NCBI GenBank assembly: GCA_963575745.1
Contig: CAUYUJ010009868.1
Coordinates: forward strand, 117,110 to 181,109
Direction of reading: 5' to 3'
DNA length: 64,000 bases
Source: Prorocentrum cordatum
Lineage: Eukaryota; Sar; Dinophyceae; Prorocentrales; Prorocentraceae
How positions within the stretch are numbered: position 1 is the first letter of the stretch; each line of letters starts with the position of its first letter. A model generated the notes under the pieces. It had not been told where the DNA came from. It ran no database searches and saw nothing but the letters and a program-made list of their open reading frames with translations. The position numbers and the translations under genes are program-made. Of this stretch, positions 20,884 through 31,203 are shown one piece after another.

Positions 20884-22515
20884 TCCCAACCATCCTGTGG
20901 TGTTGGGTCCTCGTTTTGAAGAGACGGTGCCCCGCGTCTCCTTCCTTCCTCCTCACTCTCCTCCCTCCTCCCCCATCCTGGCTCTTGCTCTCCGCATGTC
21001 TCTGTTTCGGCACACCACTCACACGCTTCGTGGCCCCATAGGGAGCTCCACCTAAGGTCCCAGTGGCGGAACTCGCATGGCGCCGCCGCTCCATTTTGGC
21101 ACACCCCTCGCACGTTTCGTTGCCCCATAGGGAGCTCCACCTAAGGTCCCAGTGGCGGACCTCGCATGGCGCTGCCGCCCCTATTTTGGCACACCCCTCA
21201 CACGTTTCGTGGCCCCATAGGGAGCTCCACCTAAGGTCCCAGTTGCGAAACTCGCATGGCGCCGCCGCCCCATTTTGGTACACCCTTCATACGTTTCGTG
21301 GCCTCATAGGGAGCTCCACCCCAGGTCCTGGCGGCGGAACTCGCATGGCGCCGCCGTCCCATTTTGGCACACCCCTCACACGTTTCGTGGCCCCATATGG
21401 GGGCTCCACCTAAGGTTCCAGTGGCGGAACTCGCATGGCGCCGCCGCCCCATTTTGGCACACCCCTCACACGTTTTGTGGCCCCATAGGGAACTCCACCT
21501 AAGGTCCCAGTGGCGGAACTCGCATGGCGCCGCCGCCCCATTTTGGCACACCCCTCACACGTTTTGTGGCCCCATAGGGAGCTCCGCCTAAGGTCCCAGT
21601 GGCGGAACTCGCATGGCGCCGCCGCCCCATTTTGGCGCACCCCTCACACGTTTCGTGGCCACATTCTCGCGCGCCACGCGCCACGAGGACCTCTTGCTCA
21701 TGCGGGCGCCGCGCATCGAGTTCTTCCTGGCAGAGCCGCCGGAGGGCTTGCGGAAACAGCTGGAACAGTTTGCGGCGCGCACGAAGCGGTGCAGAATGGA
21801 GGCGACGGCCCTCGCCAGGGAGATGGGCTTCACCGAGTTTTTCCGCGAGGTTTGACCTGAGGAGCGGCCCGCCCGAGACTCGCCGTCTCTCGACGGTCTG
21901 ACTGTTTGGCCTCGCGCCGCGGGCGATCCGCGCGCGTCGCTGGGACCCTCTCGGGGCGACCAGCGCGCGTCGCGGGAATTCCGCGCTGCGCTCTGCCCAG
22001 AGCCTCGTTCGCCCCCGTCGTCGCTCTGCCCAGCGGCCGCAGTCTTGCCCGCTATCACCCAGCCAGCTAGCACTCTCTCTGCTCCGCGCAGCGGACGACC
22101 CGCGCGCGTCGCCGGGATCCCTTCGGGGCGACCAGCGTGCGTCGCGGGGACTCAGTACGGCGCCGCGCCCGCAACCATGGACATCGGCGTGCACGGGCAA
22201 AGAGGCAGGAAAAGAAGGGGAAGGAAACGGGCGCGATCCTCGTGAGGGGCGTGCCGACATGGGCGTCGACATTGATGCACGTAGACTGATTCGCACGCAT
22301 ACACATTCACAATCAGACTTACTCGCGCTCAGGCTCACCCGGTCTCAGTCTCGCGCACTCAGAGCGATCGTCTTTGTTCGTATTGGGGACCCCGCCACGC
22401 ATTTCGGCACGCCCCCTCACACGGTTCGTGGCCCCATAGGGAGCGCGAGCGAAGATGAAATCCACCATCGCGGTATTCACAACTGCATATGGTTGGGTCT
22501 TTCGCCAGGCTAATT
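20884..22515 (+). repeat. Composite repeat unit 4 (89-bp array plus a captured gene end)
   Basis: The head at about 20884-20937 is followed by a short CT-rich tract. About eight monomers follow, with the core TTTCGTGGCCCCATAGGGAG and the linker GGCGGAACTCGCATGGCGCC; starts at 21421 and 21510 give an 89-bp period. From about 21662 the array gives way to the captured segment shared with unit 2. One monomer returns near 22398, and the tail at about 22452-22512 reads GCGGTATTCACAACTGCATA and then TTTCGCCAGGCTAAT. Confidence 0.9.
21665..21855 (+). pseudogene. C-terminal gene fragment captured in composite unit 4
   Basis: The frame running out of the array reads LMRAPRIEFFLAEPPEGLRK, then QLEQFAARTKRCRMEATALA, then REMGFTEFFREV and a TGA at 21853-21855. 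It is helical, amphipathic and non-repetitive, unlike the surrounding array, and its codon pattern looks protein-coding. A second, diverged copy sits at 17711-17831 in unit 2. Both copies lack a 5' end, so the fragment was probably picked up with its stop and downstream sequence and then duplicated along with the repeat unit. Family not recognised. Confidence 0.55.
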
Positions 22516-22696
22516 TTTCTGTGTAGACTGCTACAAAAATGGTTTCATAGATGGACGCCATTGCGTATCCTCCGCCCTCCAGATCCTTTTGTTGAAAGCT
22601 GTGGCGGATCTGCACCGTAACATGGTTTAACATGAATGACACTTGCAGGTTGTCTTAATTTTCTTTTATTTCCCTTGTGAAGACACTGTTTTTTCT
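22516..22696. other. Spacer between units 4 and 5
   Basis: It contains pieces of the same dispersed family as the other spacers (CTCCAGATCCTTTTGTTG near 22576 and CAGGTTGTCTTAATTTTC near 22646). No gene is seen. Confidence 0.45.
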
Positions 22697-24031
22697 CCAG
22701 CCATCCTGTGGTATTGGATCCTCGTTTTGAAGAGACAGCGCTCCGCGTAACCTCACTCCCGTTGCCCCCTCCTCCCTCCTCCCATCCCTGCTTCTGCTCT
22801 CCGCAGGTCTACAATTGCGGCACGCCCCTCACACCGTTCGTGGCCCCGTAGGGAACTCCACCCAAAGCCCCAGTAGCACCTTCCACATGCGTCCGTCACA
22901 CCCATGTCGGTCCTCCCCTCACACGTTTCGTGATTCCATAGGGAACTTTTGCGAAGGCCCCAGCGGCACCGTCCACATGCGTCTGCCAAACCGACTTCGG
23001 CACGTCCCTCGCACGATTCGTGGCCCCACAGGGAGCTCCACGTAATGCCCCATTGCCACGTTCCACATGCGTCCGCCGCACCCATTTTGGCACTGCCCGC
23101 ACACGTGTCGTGCCCCCATAAAGGGGCTCCACCGAAGGCCCCAGTGGCACCGTCCACAAGCGCCCGCCACACCTATTTCGGCACACCAATCACACGTTTC
23201 GTGGCCCCCTGGGGAGCTCCACCCAAGGCCCAAGCGGCACCGTCTACATGCGTCCACCACACCCATTTCGGCACCCTCCTCACACGTTTCGTGCCTCCAT
23301 AAGGAATTTCACCCACGGTTCTAGTGGCACCGTCCATATGCGTCCGCCACACCCATGTCGGCACACCCCTCATAGTTTTTGTGGCCCCGTAGGGAGCTCC
23401 ACCGAAGGCCCCAATAACACCTTCCGCATGCGTCCGCCACACTCATGTCAGCACACCCCTCACACGTTTTGTGGCCCCATCGGGAGCTCCAACGAAGGCT
23501 CCAATAGCACAGTCCACGTGCGTCCGTCACACCTATTTCGGCACACCGCGTCCGCCACCCCACTTCGGCACACCAATCACACGGTTCGCGGCCCCGTAGG
23601 GAGCTGCACCAAAGGCCCCAGGGCCACCGTCTACATGCGTCCACCACACTTATTTCGGCACACCCCTCACACGTGTCGTGGCCCAATAATGGGGTTCCAC
23701 GGAAGGCCCCGGTGGCACCGTCCACACGCGTCCGCCACACCCATTTCGGCACACCCCTCACACGTTTCGTGGCCCCGTAGGGAGCTCCACCGAAGGCTCC
23801 AGTGCCACCGTCCACATGCATCCGCCACACCCAAATCGGCACACCCCTCACACGCTTCGTGGCCCCACAGGGAGGTCCACCGAAGGCCCCAGAGGCACCG
23901 TCCACATGCGCCCGCCGCACACATTTCGGCACACCCCTCACACGTCTCGTGGCTCCAAGGGAACTCCACCGCAGATGATCCACATGACTGCGGTGTTCAC
24001 AGCTGCACATGATTGGGTCTTTCGCCAGGCT
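22697..24031 (+). repeat. Composite repeat unit 5 (~89-bp array)
   Basis: The head at about 22697-22750 (here GTGGTATTGGATCC) is followed by a CT-rich stretch to about 22800. About 13 monomers follow, with the core TTTCGTGGCCCCGTAGGGAG and the linker CACCGTCCACATGCGTCCGC. The tail at about 23970-24031 reads ACTGCGGTGTTCACAGCTGC and then TTTCGCCAGGCTAATTTT. It abuts the next head with no spacer. Confidence 0.9.
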
Positions 24032-24505
24032 AATTTTGTGGTTGGGTCCTCGTTTTGAAGAGACAGCGCCCCGCGTTCCTTCCTCCTTCCTTCCTCCTCC
24101 CCTCCTCCCTTCTCCCATCACCCCCCTCATTTTGGCCCATCCCTCGAAGGTCCCAGTGGGACCGCCCGCATGCGTCCGCCACGCCTAGTACAGCGGTTCG
24201 TCAACCCATAGGGGGCTCCGGCGAAGGTCCCCGTGGGACCGCCCGCATGCGTCCGCCACACCCAGTACAGCGTTTCGTGTCCCCACAGGGAGCTCCAGCG
24301 TAGGCCCCAGTGGGACCGCCCGCATGCGTCCGCCACCACCCACTACAGCGCCTCGTGGCCCCACGGGGAGCTCCACCGAAGGCCCCAGTAGGACCGCCCG
24401 CAGGCGTCCCCCCAACCGTTACGGCAAGCCCCATCACGCGTTGCGTGGCCCACCGAAAGCGGCACCCACAACGCGTTTGGTTGGGTCTTTCGCCCGGACA
24501 ATTTT
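24032..24505 (+). repeat. Composite repeat unit 6 (short)
   Basis: The head at about 24038-24078 is joined directly to the preceding tail. A CT-rich stretch, about four monomers (24130-24450; linker GGGACCGCCCGCATGCGTCC as in unit 3) and a tail at about 24465-24502 follow. It is the smallest complete unit. Confidence 0.85.
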
Positions 24506-25012
24506 CTGGTTTTCCTCTTTAGCCTTCCTGAGCTCCAGGTGCCGCCCTTCCAGATCCCCCACACTTGAGCCTTTTGTGAGGCCGCCAGAGAAGGAGTCCC
24601 TTTGTAAAGGCTGCTACAAAGGGGTTCTAAGTGTGGAAGCCACGGCAGATCCCCTACACTAAGATTTTTTTGTAACATCGCCGCAAAAGGACACATTTTG
24701 TGAAGGCGTTGCAGGAAGGACTTCAATTGTGGAGGCCACTGCAGACTCTCAACATTAACATCCTGAGTATGGTCGCCACAGAAGGAAACCCTGTTGCAAA
24801 GGCTGCTACAAGAGGATCTTTTGTTGTAAGCCTGCTTGAACTTGCATCCTGTTGCAAGGCCGTCACAAAAGTGGGTCGCACGGGCCCCCCTCCCCGGGTT
24901 CGAACTCACCCCTTGGACAGAGGCGGGGCCTTTTCGGTTCGACCCCCCCCGGTTACGGAGGCAGGTGTCCGGGGGGGTCCCTTCCGTGTTCCTCTGGCGC
25001 TCGATATTTTTT
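24506..25012. other. Spacer between units 6 and 7, dispersed-repeat family
   Basis: It begins with TTTAGCCTTCCTGAGCTCCA near 24519 and continues with repeats of the GCTGCTACAA(A/G)(A/G)GG and GGCCACTGCAGA type, in the orientation opposite to the 9040-10150 block. A G/C-rich stretch (24890-24980) follows. No gene is seen. Confidence 0.5.
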
Positions 25013-26070
25013 TTAACCATTTTGTGGTGTTGGGTCTTCGTTTTGAAGAGAGCGCCCCGCGTCTTCTGCCTCCTGCCCCTCCCCCTCCCCCTCCCCCTCC
25101 TCCCTCTTCTCATCATCATCATCAGCATCATCAGTATCATCGTCATCATCGCCATCATCAGCGCCGTGATCGTCACCATCCTCGACACCCATTTCGGCAC
25201 ACATCTCACACGTTTCGTGGCCCCACACGGAGCTCCACCGAAGGCCCCGATGCCACTTTCCACAAGAGTCCCCCACACGCATTTCGGCACCCCCCTCACA
25301 CGTTTCGTAGCCCCATAGGGAGCTCCACCGAAGGCCCCAGTGCCACCTTCCACATGCGTCCCCCACGCAAATTTCGGCACCCCCCTCACTCGTTTCGCGG
25401 TCCTATAAGGAGCTCCTGCGTCCGCCACACCCATTTCGGTTTCGTGGCCCCATACAGAGCTCCGCCGAAGGCTCCGGTGCCACCGCCCGCATGCGTCCCC
25501 CACCCATGTCGGCCCCCCCCTCACACGCTTCGTGGCCCCATACAGAGTTCCACCGAAGGCCCCAGAGCCACCGTCCGCATGCGTCCGCCCCACCCATTTC
25601 GGCACCCCCCTCACGCGTTTCGTGGCCCCATAGGGGGTTTTATCGAAGGCCCCAGTGCCACCGCTCGCATGCGTCCCCCACACCCATTTCGGCACATTCC
25701 TCACACGTTTCGTGGTCCCATAGGGAGCTCCACCGAAGGCCCCAGTGGCACCGTCCACATGCGTCCGCCACACGCATTTCGGCACCCCCCTCACACGTTT
25801 CGTGGCCCCATAGGGGGCTCCGCCGAAGGCCCCAGTGCCACCGTCCACATGCGTCCCCCACACCCATTTCGGCACCCCCCTCACACGTTTCGTGTCCCGA
25901 TACAGAGCTCCACCGAAGGCCCCAGTGCCACCTTCCACATGCGTCCGCCGCACATTTATTTTGGCACACCCCTCACACGTTTCGTGGCCCCATGGGGAGC
26001 GCCGCCGAAGAAGATATTCACAATTGCGGTATTCATAACTGCATATGGTTGGGTCCTTTGCCAGGCTAAT
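25013..26070 (+). repeat. Composite repeat unit 7 (~87-bp array)
   Basis: The head at about 25018-25062 is followed by CCCCTCC repeats, a short CAT tract (25110-25170) and about nine monomers from about 25190 to 25990. Their core is TTTCGTGGCCCCATAGGGAG with linkers CACCTTCCACATGCGTCCCC or CACCGTCCGCATGCGTCCGC. The tail at about 26010-26070 reads ATTCACAATTGCGGTATTCA and then TTTGCCAGGCTAATTTTT. This is the last unit before the Penelope-like element. Confidence 0.9.
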
Positions 26071-26215
26071 TTTTGAAGGGGGGGGGCCGGCTCCAACGTG
26101 TCAGTGTGTTTTTTTCCAGGCAAACGTCCACCAAATATGCGTTCTCTCGGATATACATGTCGAGTCACACAATTTTGGGCCCCTCGCCGGGCTCGTACAT
26201 GTATGTGTGTAGATG

Positions 26216-26325
26216 TAGAGAGAGGGAGCGAGAGAGAGAGAGAGAGAAAAACAAATCCAGAAAGAGAAAGAGGGGGGGAGAGAGAGAGAGAGAGAGAGAG
26301 ACACAGAGAGAGAGAGAGAGAGAAA
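26216..26325. repeat. (GA)n microsatellite bordering the Penelope-like element
   Basis: Nearly pure GA with a few interruptions. It abuts the outer edge of the left direct repeat. The right direct repeat also ends in GA-rich sequence, so the element probably sits in, or carries, GA tracts. Confidence 0.95.
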
Positions 26326-26567
26326 GAGAGTCCCTGTTTGCGAACCACCACTGCTAAGATATCGTGATATCGCTGGCGAAACTCGATCCCCGCCTAGCGG
26401 GGAGGTGCCACGGGCCGAGCTGCGAGCACACCTTGGGCTCGACCCGAATCGAAATCGCCTGAGACAAACGGCAGGGGCGAGTGCAGCGAGCATTCGAGAA
26501 GCACGAGCATGGAGAGGAATATGAGGAATGACATGATGAGCTCTCGGGGGGAAAGAGAGAGAGAGAG
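26326..26567 (-). repeat. Pseudo-LTR, copy at the element's 3' side
   Basis: It starts GAGAGTCCCTGTTTGCGAAC and ends CTCTCGGGGGGAAAGAGAG. It contains a perfect hairpin, CCCCGC-CTA-GCGGGG, at about 26388-26402 and a near-palindrome GATATCGTGATATC at about 26358. About seven substitutions in ~240 bp separate it from 34518-34758. Confidence 0.9.
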
Positions 26568-26686
26568 GGCCCAACGCGCGGCTGTAGGGCGAGCCGCCTG
26601 TCCTCTGCTCAGAGATCTGGCGGTCGGCATCTTTCCCCAGCGGGTGGCATGCAGGTCGAGGTGAGGACGAGTGGAGGACAGGGAGG

Positions 26687-26732
<46 letters not shown>

Positions 26733-27031
26733 AAAAACGCTCCCCGCCACACTGCTAGGCGGTGCTGCACCCACGGGAGCTCTGGGCAGCCTGGGTCTGG
26801 GGCTTGGGACGCTGGCAGAGGGAGCCTCAGGAGACCGAACCTAGGAGCCACAGGGAGGGCACGAGACGTGGAGGGGGATCCTGGGCGGCCATTCCTACAG
26901 CACAGGTCCCCCTCACCCTGATTAAGTCTGGGACTCCAGGAGAGAGGAGGGGGAAGAGGTGTGAAGATGTGTGGAGATGTGGAGGATGTGAATAAAAAGT
27001 GGAGCCGAGGTGGAGGAGGGAAACCAAAATG
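26568..27031 (-). other. 3' non-coding part of the Penelope-like element
   Basis: No gene. It contains a (GA)n run at 26690-26729. It lies between the last minus-strand ORF and the left direct repeat, so it would be the 3' untranslated region. Confidence 0.5.
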
Positions 27032-27544
27032 TCAACTCTGAGGGGCCTGGATCAAGCTAAAACCCTCAGACGTATCATTCAGAGGCAACCGTCTCCTCTT
27101 GCCTGAACGGACTCTGGGGGCAGGGGCTGGGATGCTCACAGACACTGGCACACCTGTTAGGCGCCCTGCCACCACGGGAATGGCAGCACCAAGCATGCCT
27201 GTGATCATCGTGCGCATCACCAACTGCTCGTCAGCGTTCGCGATCGTGAAGGGGAGCTGCAGCGCAGTCATCAGCTCCTGAAGGTACCACGTCTCCCTGG
27301 TGTGCGACCAGTTGAGGGTCACGTAGGCCTTCATCACCTGCAAGTACCGCCAATCCTCCACGGGAAAGAAGAGGTAAAGCAGGACAGGAATACAGACACC
27401 AGCAAGGAAACTCCCAAGTATAAGTTGAAACGATGCCGATCCCATAGCACAAGAAGCCGAACTTAAAGGAGCTGAACTCGACTGTGTAGGCTGATGTTGG
27501 ACCACTACATCACATCCAGAACTTGAATCAGTATCTTCGTCCAT
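27032..27544 (-). CDS. Small membrane-segment ORF downstream of the RT ORF
   Basis: This is 170 codons from an ATG at 27544, six bases after the stop of the upstream ORF (27553-27551). Residues 1-35 are acidic and Ser/Gln-rich. Residues about 38-62 form a hydrophobic segment (FQLILGSFLAGVCIPVLLYL), followed by an aromatic-rich helix and a second weakly hydrophobic stretch (TMITGMLGAAIPVVAGRLTG). The C-terminus is basic (SGKRRRLPLN). The tight spacing would fit termination-reinitiation, but that is inference. I know no second membrane ORF in standard Penelope-like elements. It may be part of the element, or a host fragment lying inside it. Confidence 0.5.
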   Translation of the reverse strand: MDEDTDSSSGCDVVVQHQPTQSSSAPLSSASCAMGSASFQLILGSFLAGVCIPVLLYLFFPVEDWRYLQVMKAYVTLNWSHTRETWYLQELMTALQLPFTIANADEQLVMRTMITGMLGAAIPVVAGRLTGVPVSVSIPAPAPRVRSGKRRRLPLNDTSEGFSLIQAPQS

Positions 27545-27550
27545 ATCTGA

Positions 27551-28824
27551 TCAAATCCCCCTGCCACCGAGGATCGATAGCACCATCGCCACCGCCTTGG
27601 ACCTCTGCTTAGGCACGGCCTTGCGAGGACAGTGCGACTGGATGCATTTGTTCACGTTCGCGGTGACGACCTTGTCCAAGCTCATCTGAGTCTCCACGAT
27701 CTTCGCCGCCTCAGCCCATGTCACTTTCTTAGGCAGCGTCTTCTTCTTGCCCAGCAGCGACTGCAACCACCCATTCCCCGCACGACGAAGTACCGAGGAT
27801 GAGTCAGGAGCCTCAGCTACTGGTGTGGGCGACGCCTCACGGCCAGTGTGAGAGCCACCTGCTGAAACAGCCTTGGGTGTACTCTTCTCCTTCTCGTCGA
27901 GCAGCTTCTCGATTTTGTCTCCGAACGAGCTCTTCATCGCCTGGGCCAGGTACTCCCCTTGTTTGCGCAAGCGAAGTTCTTCCATACGATCTGATTTATC
28001 TTTCACGAACGCCTGGTACTCGGGGTCGGCCTTGGCCAAGGACTCCCTTAGCTTCGCAATGTCCGCCGACGTCGAGACCGTGTCCTGAGAGCGGGAACGT
28101 TGGCGCCTGTCACGATTGTCTCGATCGTCCTGAGCACGGTCGTCACGCCTACGATCCCGTCCTTCACGTGAAGACCCATGGCGCTCCCGATCTGAACGGC
28201 GATCTCGGTCCCCACGGTCCCGGCTGTCTGCCCTGCGGTCACGGTCGTGGTCGCGGTCGCGATCCCGATCACGAGAGTAGTACCACCCGTCGTGCGACCG
28301 CCACCGCTCATCAGGTTCACCACCGCGGTAGTTCCACGACGTCGGGCGGCGGCCTTCTCCGCCCGTGGCGTTGTCCGTCACTTGTGAAGACCGCCAAAGT
28401 CGTAAGATCGCTCGAACCCTCTGGATGGCAACGGACCAAGGGCAGGCATAGACCGCAGCACAAATGATGGACGTCGGGTAGCCCACCAGGTGCATTTCCA
28501 GGGCCAACTCCAGGATCCGGGCAACCACGACATCCAAGGGTAACTCCAAAAACTGAGCCCGAACCAGACGTCCCGAGAACATGTTCACAATCATGTTGAA
28601 ACCCCGAGGGGGCTGACCAGGCCAGGGCACGATGTTCGTCTTAGGGCGGAGGCCTTCGGAGTCCTTGAGGAGCCACATCCTGTTATCATTCTTTGGGGCA
28701 ATCCATATAGAGGTCCCATGAGGCCAAATTTCCAAATCTAACCATACAAATGGCATAAAGGGATCGTCAAGAGCACATGCTGGAGATAGTTTTACACGAT
28801 ATACCATGGATAGGTACTTATACA
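27551..28824 (-). pseudogene. Penelope-like element: end of RT, RD/RS-rich linker, C-terminal domain
   Basis: This is the part of the pol frame 3' of the LINE insertion. It opens in the duplicated target (YKYL) and continues with FVWLDLEIWPHGTSIWIAPK, which reads as the RT connection/thumb region. It then passes into a strongly charged segment (about residues 185-265) of alternating Arg-Asp and Arg-Ser, a coiled-coil-like stretch (LAKADPEYQAFVKDKSDRME) and a basic C-terminus ending at 27551. There is no internal stop. The charged, SR-like region is unusual for a Penelope-like RT and may bind RNA. Joined at the target duplication, this frame is in phase with 31204-31685. Confidence 0.65.
28812..28824. 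repeat. Target-site duplication of the LINE, left copy
   Basis: AGGTACTTATACA, identical to 31204-31216. It is followed directly by nine T residues (28825-28833), the LINE's poly(A) tail on the other strand. Confidence 0.93.
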
Positions 28825-31203
28825 TTTTTTTTTACAGACACGCCCAGAGCCCCGCGGCAAAGGAAGAGGAGGGGAGGGGGGGGAGGACGAGGGAGGGGGA
28901 AAAACCCGCAACTACAACTCACCCTGGTGGCCCGGGCCGCTCGGCCAGGCGCGCCGCGAGCGCTGCGCGCCACGCCACCTCGCCTCCGCCAGCGCGCGCC
29001 GCAGGCACCAGCAGGAGGGCTGCCGCCCGCGGCGGCATCTCGCGGGCCCAACCAGGGCACGGCCGCGCGGCGAGCGCGCGCCACCGCGGCGCCGAGCAGC
29101 CGCACCTGAGGCACGCCACCCACGCGGGGCCCTGCATGGCCGCGTGCGCCTGCCATGCGCGGCCGGCGAACAACGCGCGCGCGGCCACGCCAGGCGGCGG
29201 CGGCGCCACGTCCCCTCCGCGGCCCCCTCGGCGGTTCGGGCGGCGCGCCCCGGAGCCGGCTTGCGGCGGCGCGGGCGCCGGCGCCGCCCCTGGCGCGCCC
29301 TGCGGCCGCGGCTGGCGGTGGGGGCGGAACCCAGCAGCAGCCCAACGCCGGCGCACGCGCGGGCCGCCCGGCCCATGGCTGCCGTGGTTCGCTTTCAGGG
29401 CGGCGAGCTCCACTGCCGCCAGCAGCTGCTGCGCCGCAGCGAGTGCTCGCAGCTGGCGGTCCCGCGCTGCGCGCAGATCGGGCGGCGGCATCCGCGTCGC
29501 CGCCGCGGCGCCGGCCAGGAGGTCGGCCGCCTCGTTGCCCTCCCCATCCTCGGCACTCACCCCGCGTGCGCGCGCGGCCGCGGCGTCCAGGTGCGCCTTG
29601 ACCCAGCGCGCCGTCAGGAAGCCGCTGCGGCAATGCGGCGCGATCGCGGCCCAGAGGTCGGAGTGCTGCCACTCCAGGTGGCACGCCCCAGCACGCAACG
29701 CCGCGACCCCGTTGCGGACGTAGCGCGAGTCAGTCACCACCTCGACGGGCCGGCCCGCCTCGATGACCGCGCGCACGGCGGCGGTGACTTCCGCTCGCTG
29801 CGCCGTCTGTGCGCCGTCGACGGGGCCGCTGCAGTCGACGGGGCCTGCGCCAGGGCGCTCGAGCCGCAGTCCCCACGCCGCTCGCGCCAACAGGGGGTCG
29901 CAAGGGCGCAGGCATGCGCCGTCCGTCCAGGCACGGAGCCGCTGCGGGCGCGGATCCGGTTGCTCCGGGGCTGGCAGAGGGGGCAAAGCGAGCGGCGCGC
30001 GGGCCGCCACTGCCAGGGCCTCGAGCCAGACGTCCACGGGCAGCACCCCAGAGAGCCTCACGCCTGGAGGCAGGGCGGCCCGGAGCGAGGCCTCCGTGAA
30101 ACCGGGCCCCTGCAGAGCCGTGCCCCGAGCGGCCGCCCACGCTGGGCAGGTCCAGAAGCGGTGCTCCCGGTCCTCGCACGCGGCGCCGCAGTGGGGGCAG
30201 GTTGCAGGCCGGCCCCACTTGGCGGCCACGGACTCGGTTATCACGTTGCCCGCGAGCACCGCGCGGAGTGCGCCAGCAGCGTCTGGCGCCAACCGCCCGC
30301 TGACGAGGAGGCGCCGGGTGGCCCATCGGTCGACCCCAGCCCCGACGTGGGCGAAGTCGGCTCGCCGGGCGGCCACCTCGCGCGCCTCGCGCCGCGCCCA
30401 GGCCTCAAGCAACACCTGCTGGGTGTCACGCAAGGCTTTGTCGACCGGCCGCCGCCCGTCTGGGCACCCAGGGACGCCGCGCCAGAGCTCCACCTCGGAC
30501 CCGAGCCCCAGTGCCGCAAGGCTCCGCGTGGCCGCGGCGATTGGCCCGCACCCGCGCCCATGGCCCGCGGCCATGGCCCCCTCCGCCTGCCGCCACAGAT
30601 CGCGCGGGAACCTGCCTCTGCGGAGCGCCTTTGCCAGCTGCCAGAGCGGCGCGATCGTGGCCACGGCCAGGGGGTCGAGGCGCCGCGTCGGGCTCAGAAC
30701 GCCGAACACCACCTCGGCCGCGGCACGCAGCCCGCCCCGGCACACGGCCGCCCGCGCGGCCGTCCGGAGGCCCGCGAGCTCCCGGGCGGGCGGGCGCCCA
30801 CACGACGCCCCATACAGCCCGGCAGCGGTGCCAGCTGCGGCGCCTAGCAGGCAACGCTGGTGGAACGGCACCGGCAGGCGCCCGACGCGCACGACGCGGC
30901 CCCCTGCAACCCTCGCCCGGGCGCCGGCCACAGCGCAACGCCGGGCTGACCCAACATGGGCGACCACGCCCAAGTCGCGGAAGCCGCAGCGGACGGCGAT
31001 CGCAGGCACCTGGGTGGACAGCCAACGCCGCAGCTCCCTCGAATTCGCGAACAGGCGGCTCTTATCGTGATTGAGTTGCCATCCCATGGCCGTTTCGAAC
31101 GCTTCAGTGAGCTGCGTCCCGCTGCAGACCGCTTCTGCGACGTCGCCCGCCTCGTCGGCCTTGCCGCGGGCCCACAGCGCGAAGTCGTCGACGTATAGCC
31201 CAC
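28825..31203 (-). mobile_element. 5'-truncated LINE inserted in the Penelope-like element
   Basis: This 2379-bp insertion lies exactly between the two copies of the 13-bp duplication. Its minus-strand 3' end is a run of nine A. Its 5' end starts inside its own RT, a few bases before the YVDD motif. A variable-length duplication, a poly(A) tail and 5' truncation are the marks of target-primed reverse transcription. The insertion point in the host RT frame is about 15 codons after that element's own YVDD. Confidence 0.93.
28919..31203 (-). pseudogene. LINE pol fragment: RT C-terminus, zinc knuckle, RNase H
   Basis: A single uninterrupted frame of about 760 codons. It begins GLYVDDFALWARGKADEAGD, so the RT catalytic motif is at the extreme 5' edge and all earlier RT motifs are missing. 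A long Arg/Ala-rich region follows. Near 30200-30150 is a CCHC motif (CPHCGAACEDREHRFWTC). The RNase H domain then shows AWTDGACL (~29925), QRAEVTAAV (~29790), VTDSRYV (~29730) and GNEAADLLAG (~29525), so all four acidic catalytic positions are present. The tail is Ala/Arg-rich and ends at 28919. It lacks a 5' end and cannot be an autonomous element. The intact frame suggests a recent insertion. Confidence 0.85.

Noticed and set aside
21080-21660. Dinoflagellate spliced-leader relics (CCATTTTGGC in the unit 4 array)
   Set aside because: Only a 10-base match, repeated because it is part of the satellite monomer; the rest of the 22-base leader does not match.
24870-24970. A tRNA gene, suggested by GGGTTCGAACTCACC (B-box-like)
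   Set aside because: No matching acceptor, D or anticodon stem can be drawn on either strand around it.
11400-26000. CRISPR-like arrays
   Set aside because: Repeats are head-to-tail satellites of 77-101 bp with no unique spacers of constant length, and there are no cas genes.
26326-26567. Hammerhead ribozyme in the pseudo-LTR, as found in many Penelope-like elements
   Set aside because: I looked on both strands for CTGATGA followed by GAAA with a closing stem. The nearest fits (CATGATGAG...GGAAAG and CTGCTAAG...GCGAAAC) break conserved core positions. A covariance-model search would decide.
29144-31070. Plus-strand ORFs of 435 and 567 residues
   Set aside because: They are antisense readings of the LINE pol, which has clear RT, zinc-knuckle and RNase H motifs on the minus strand.
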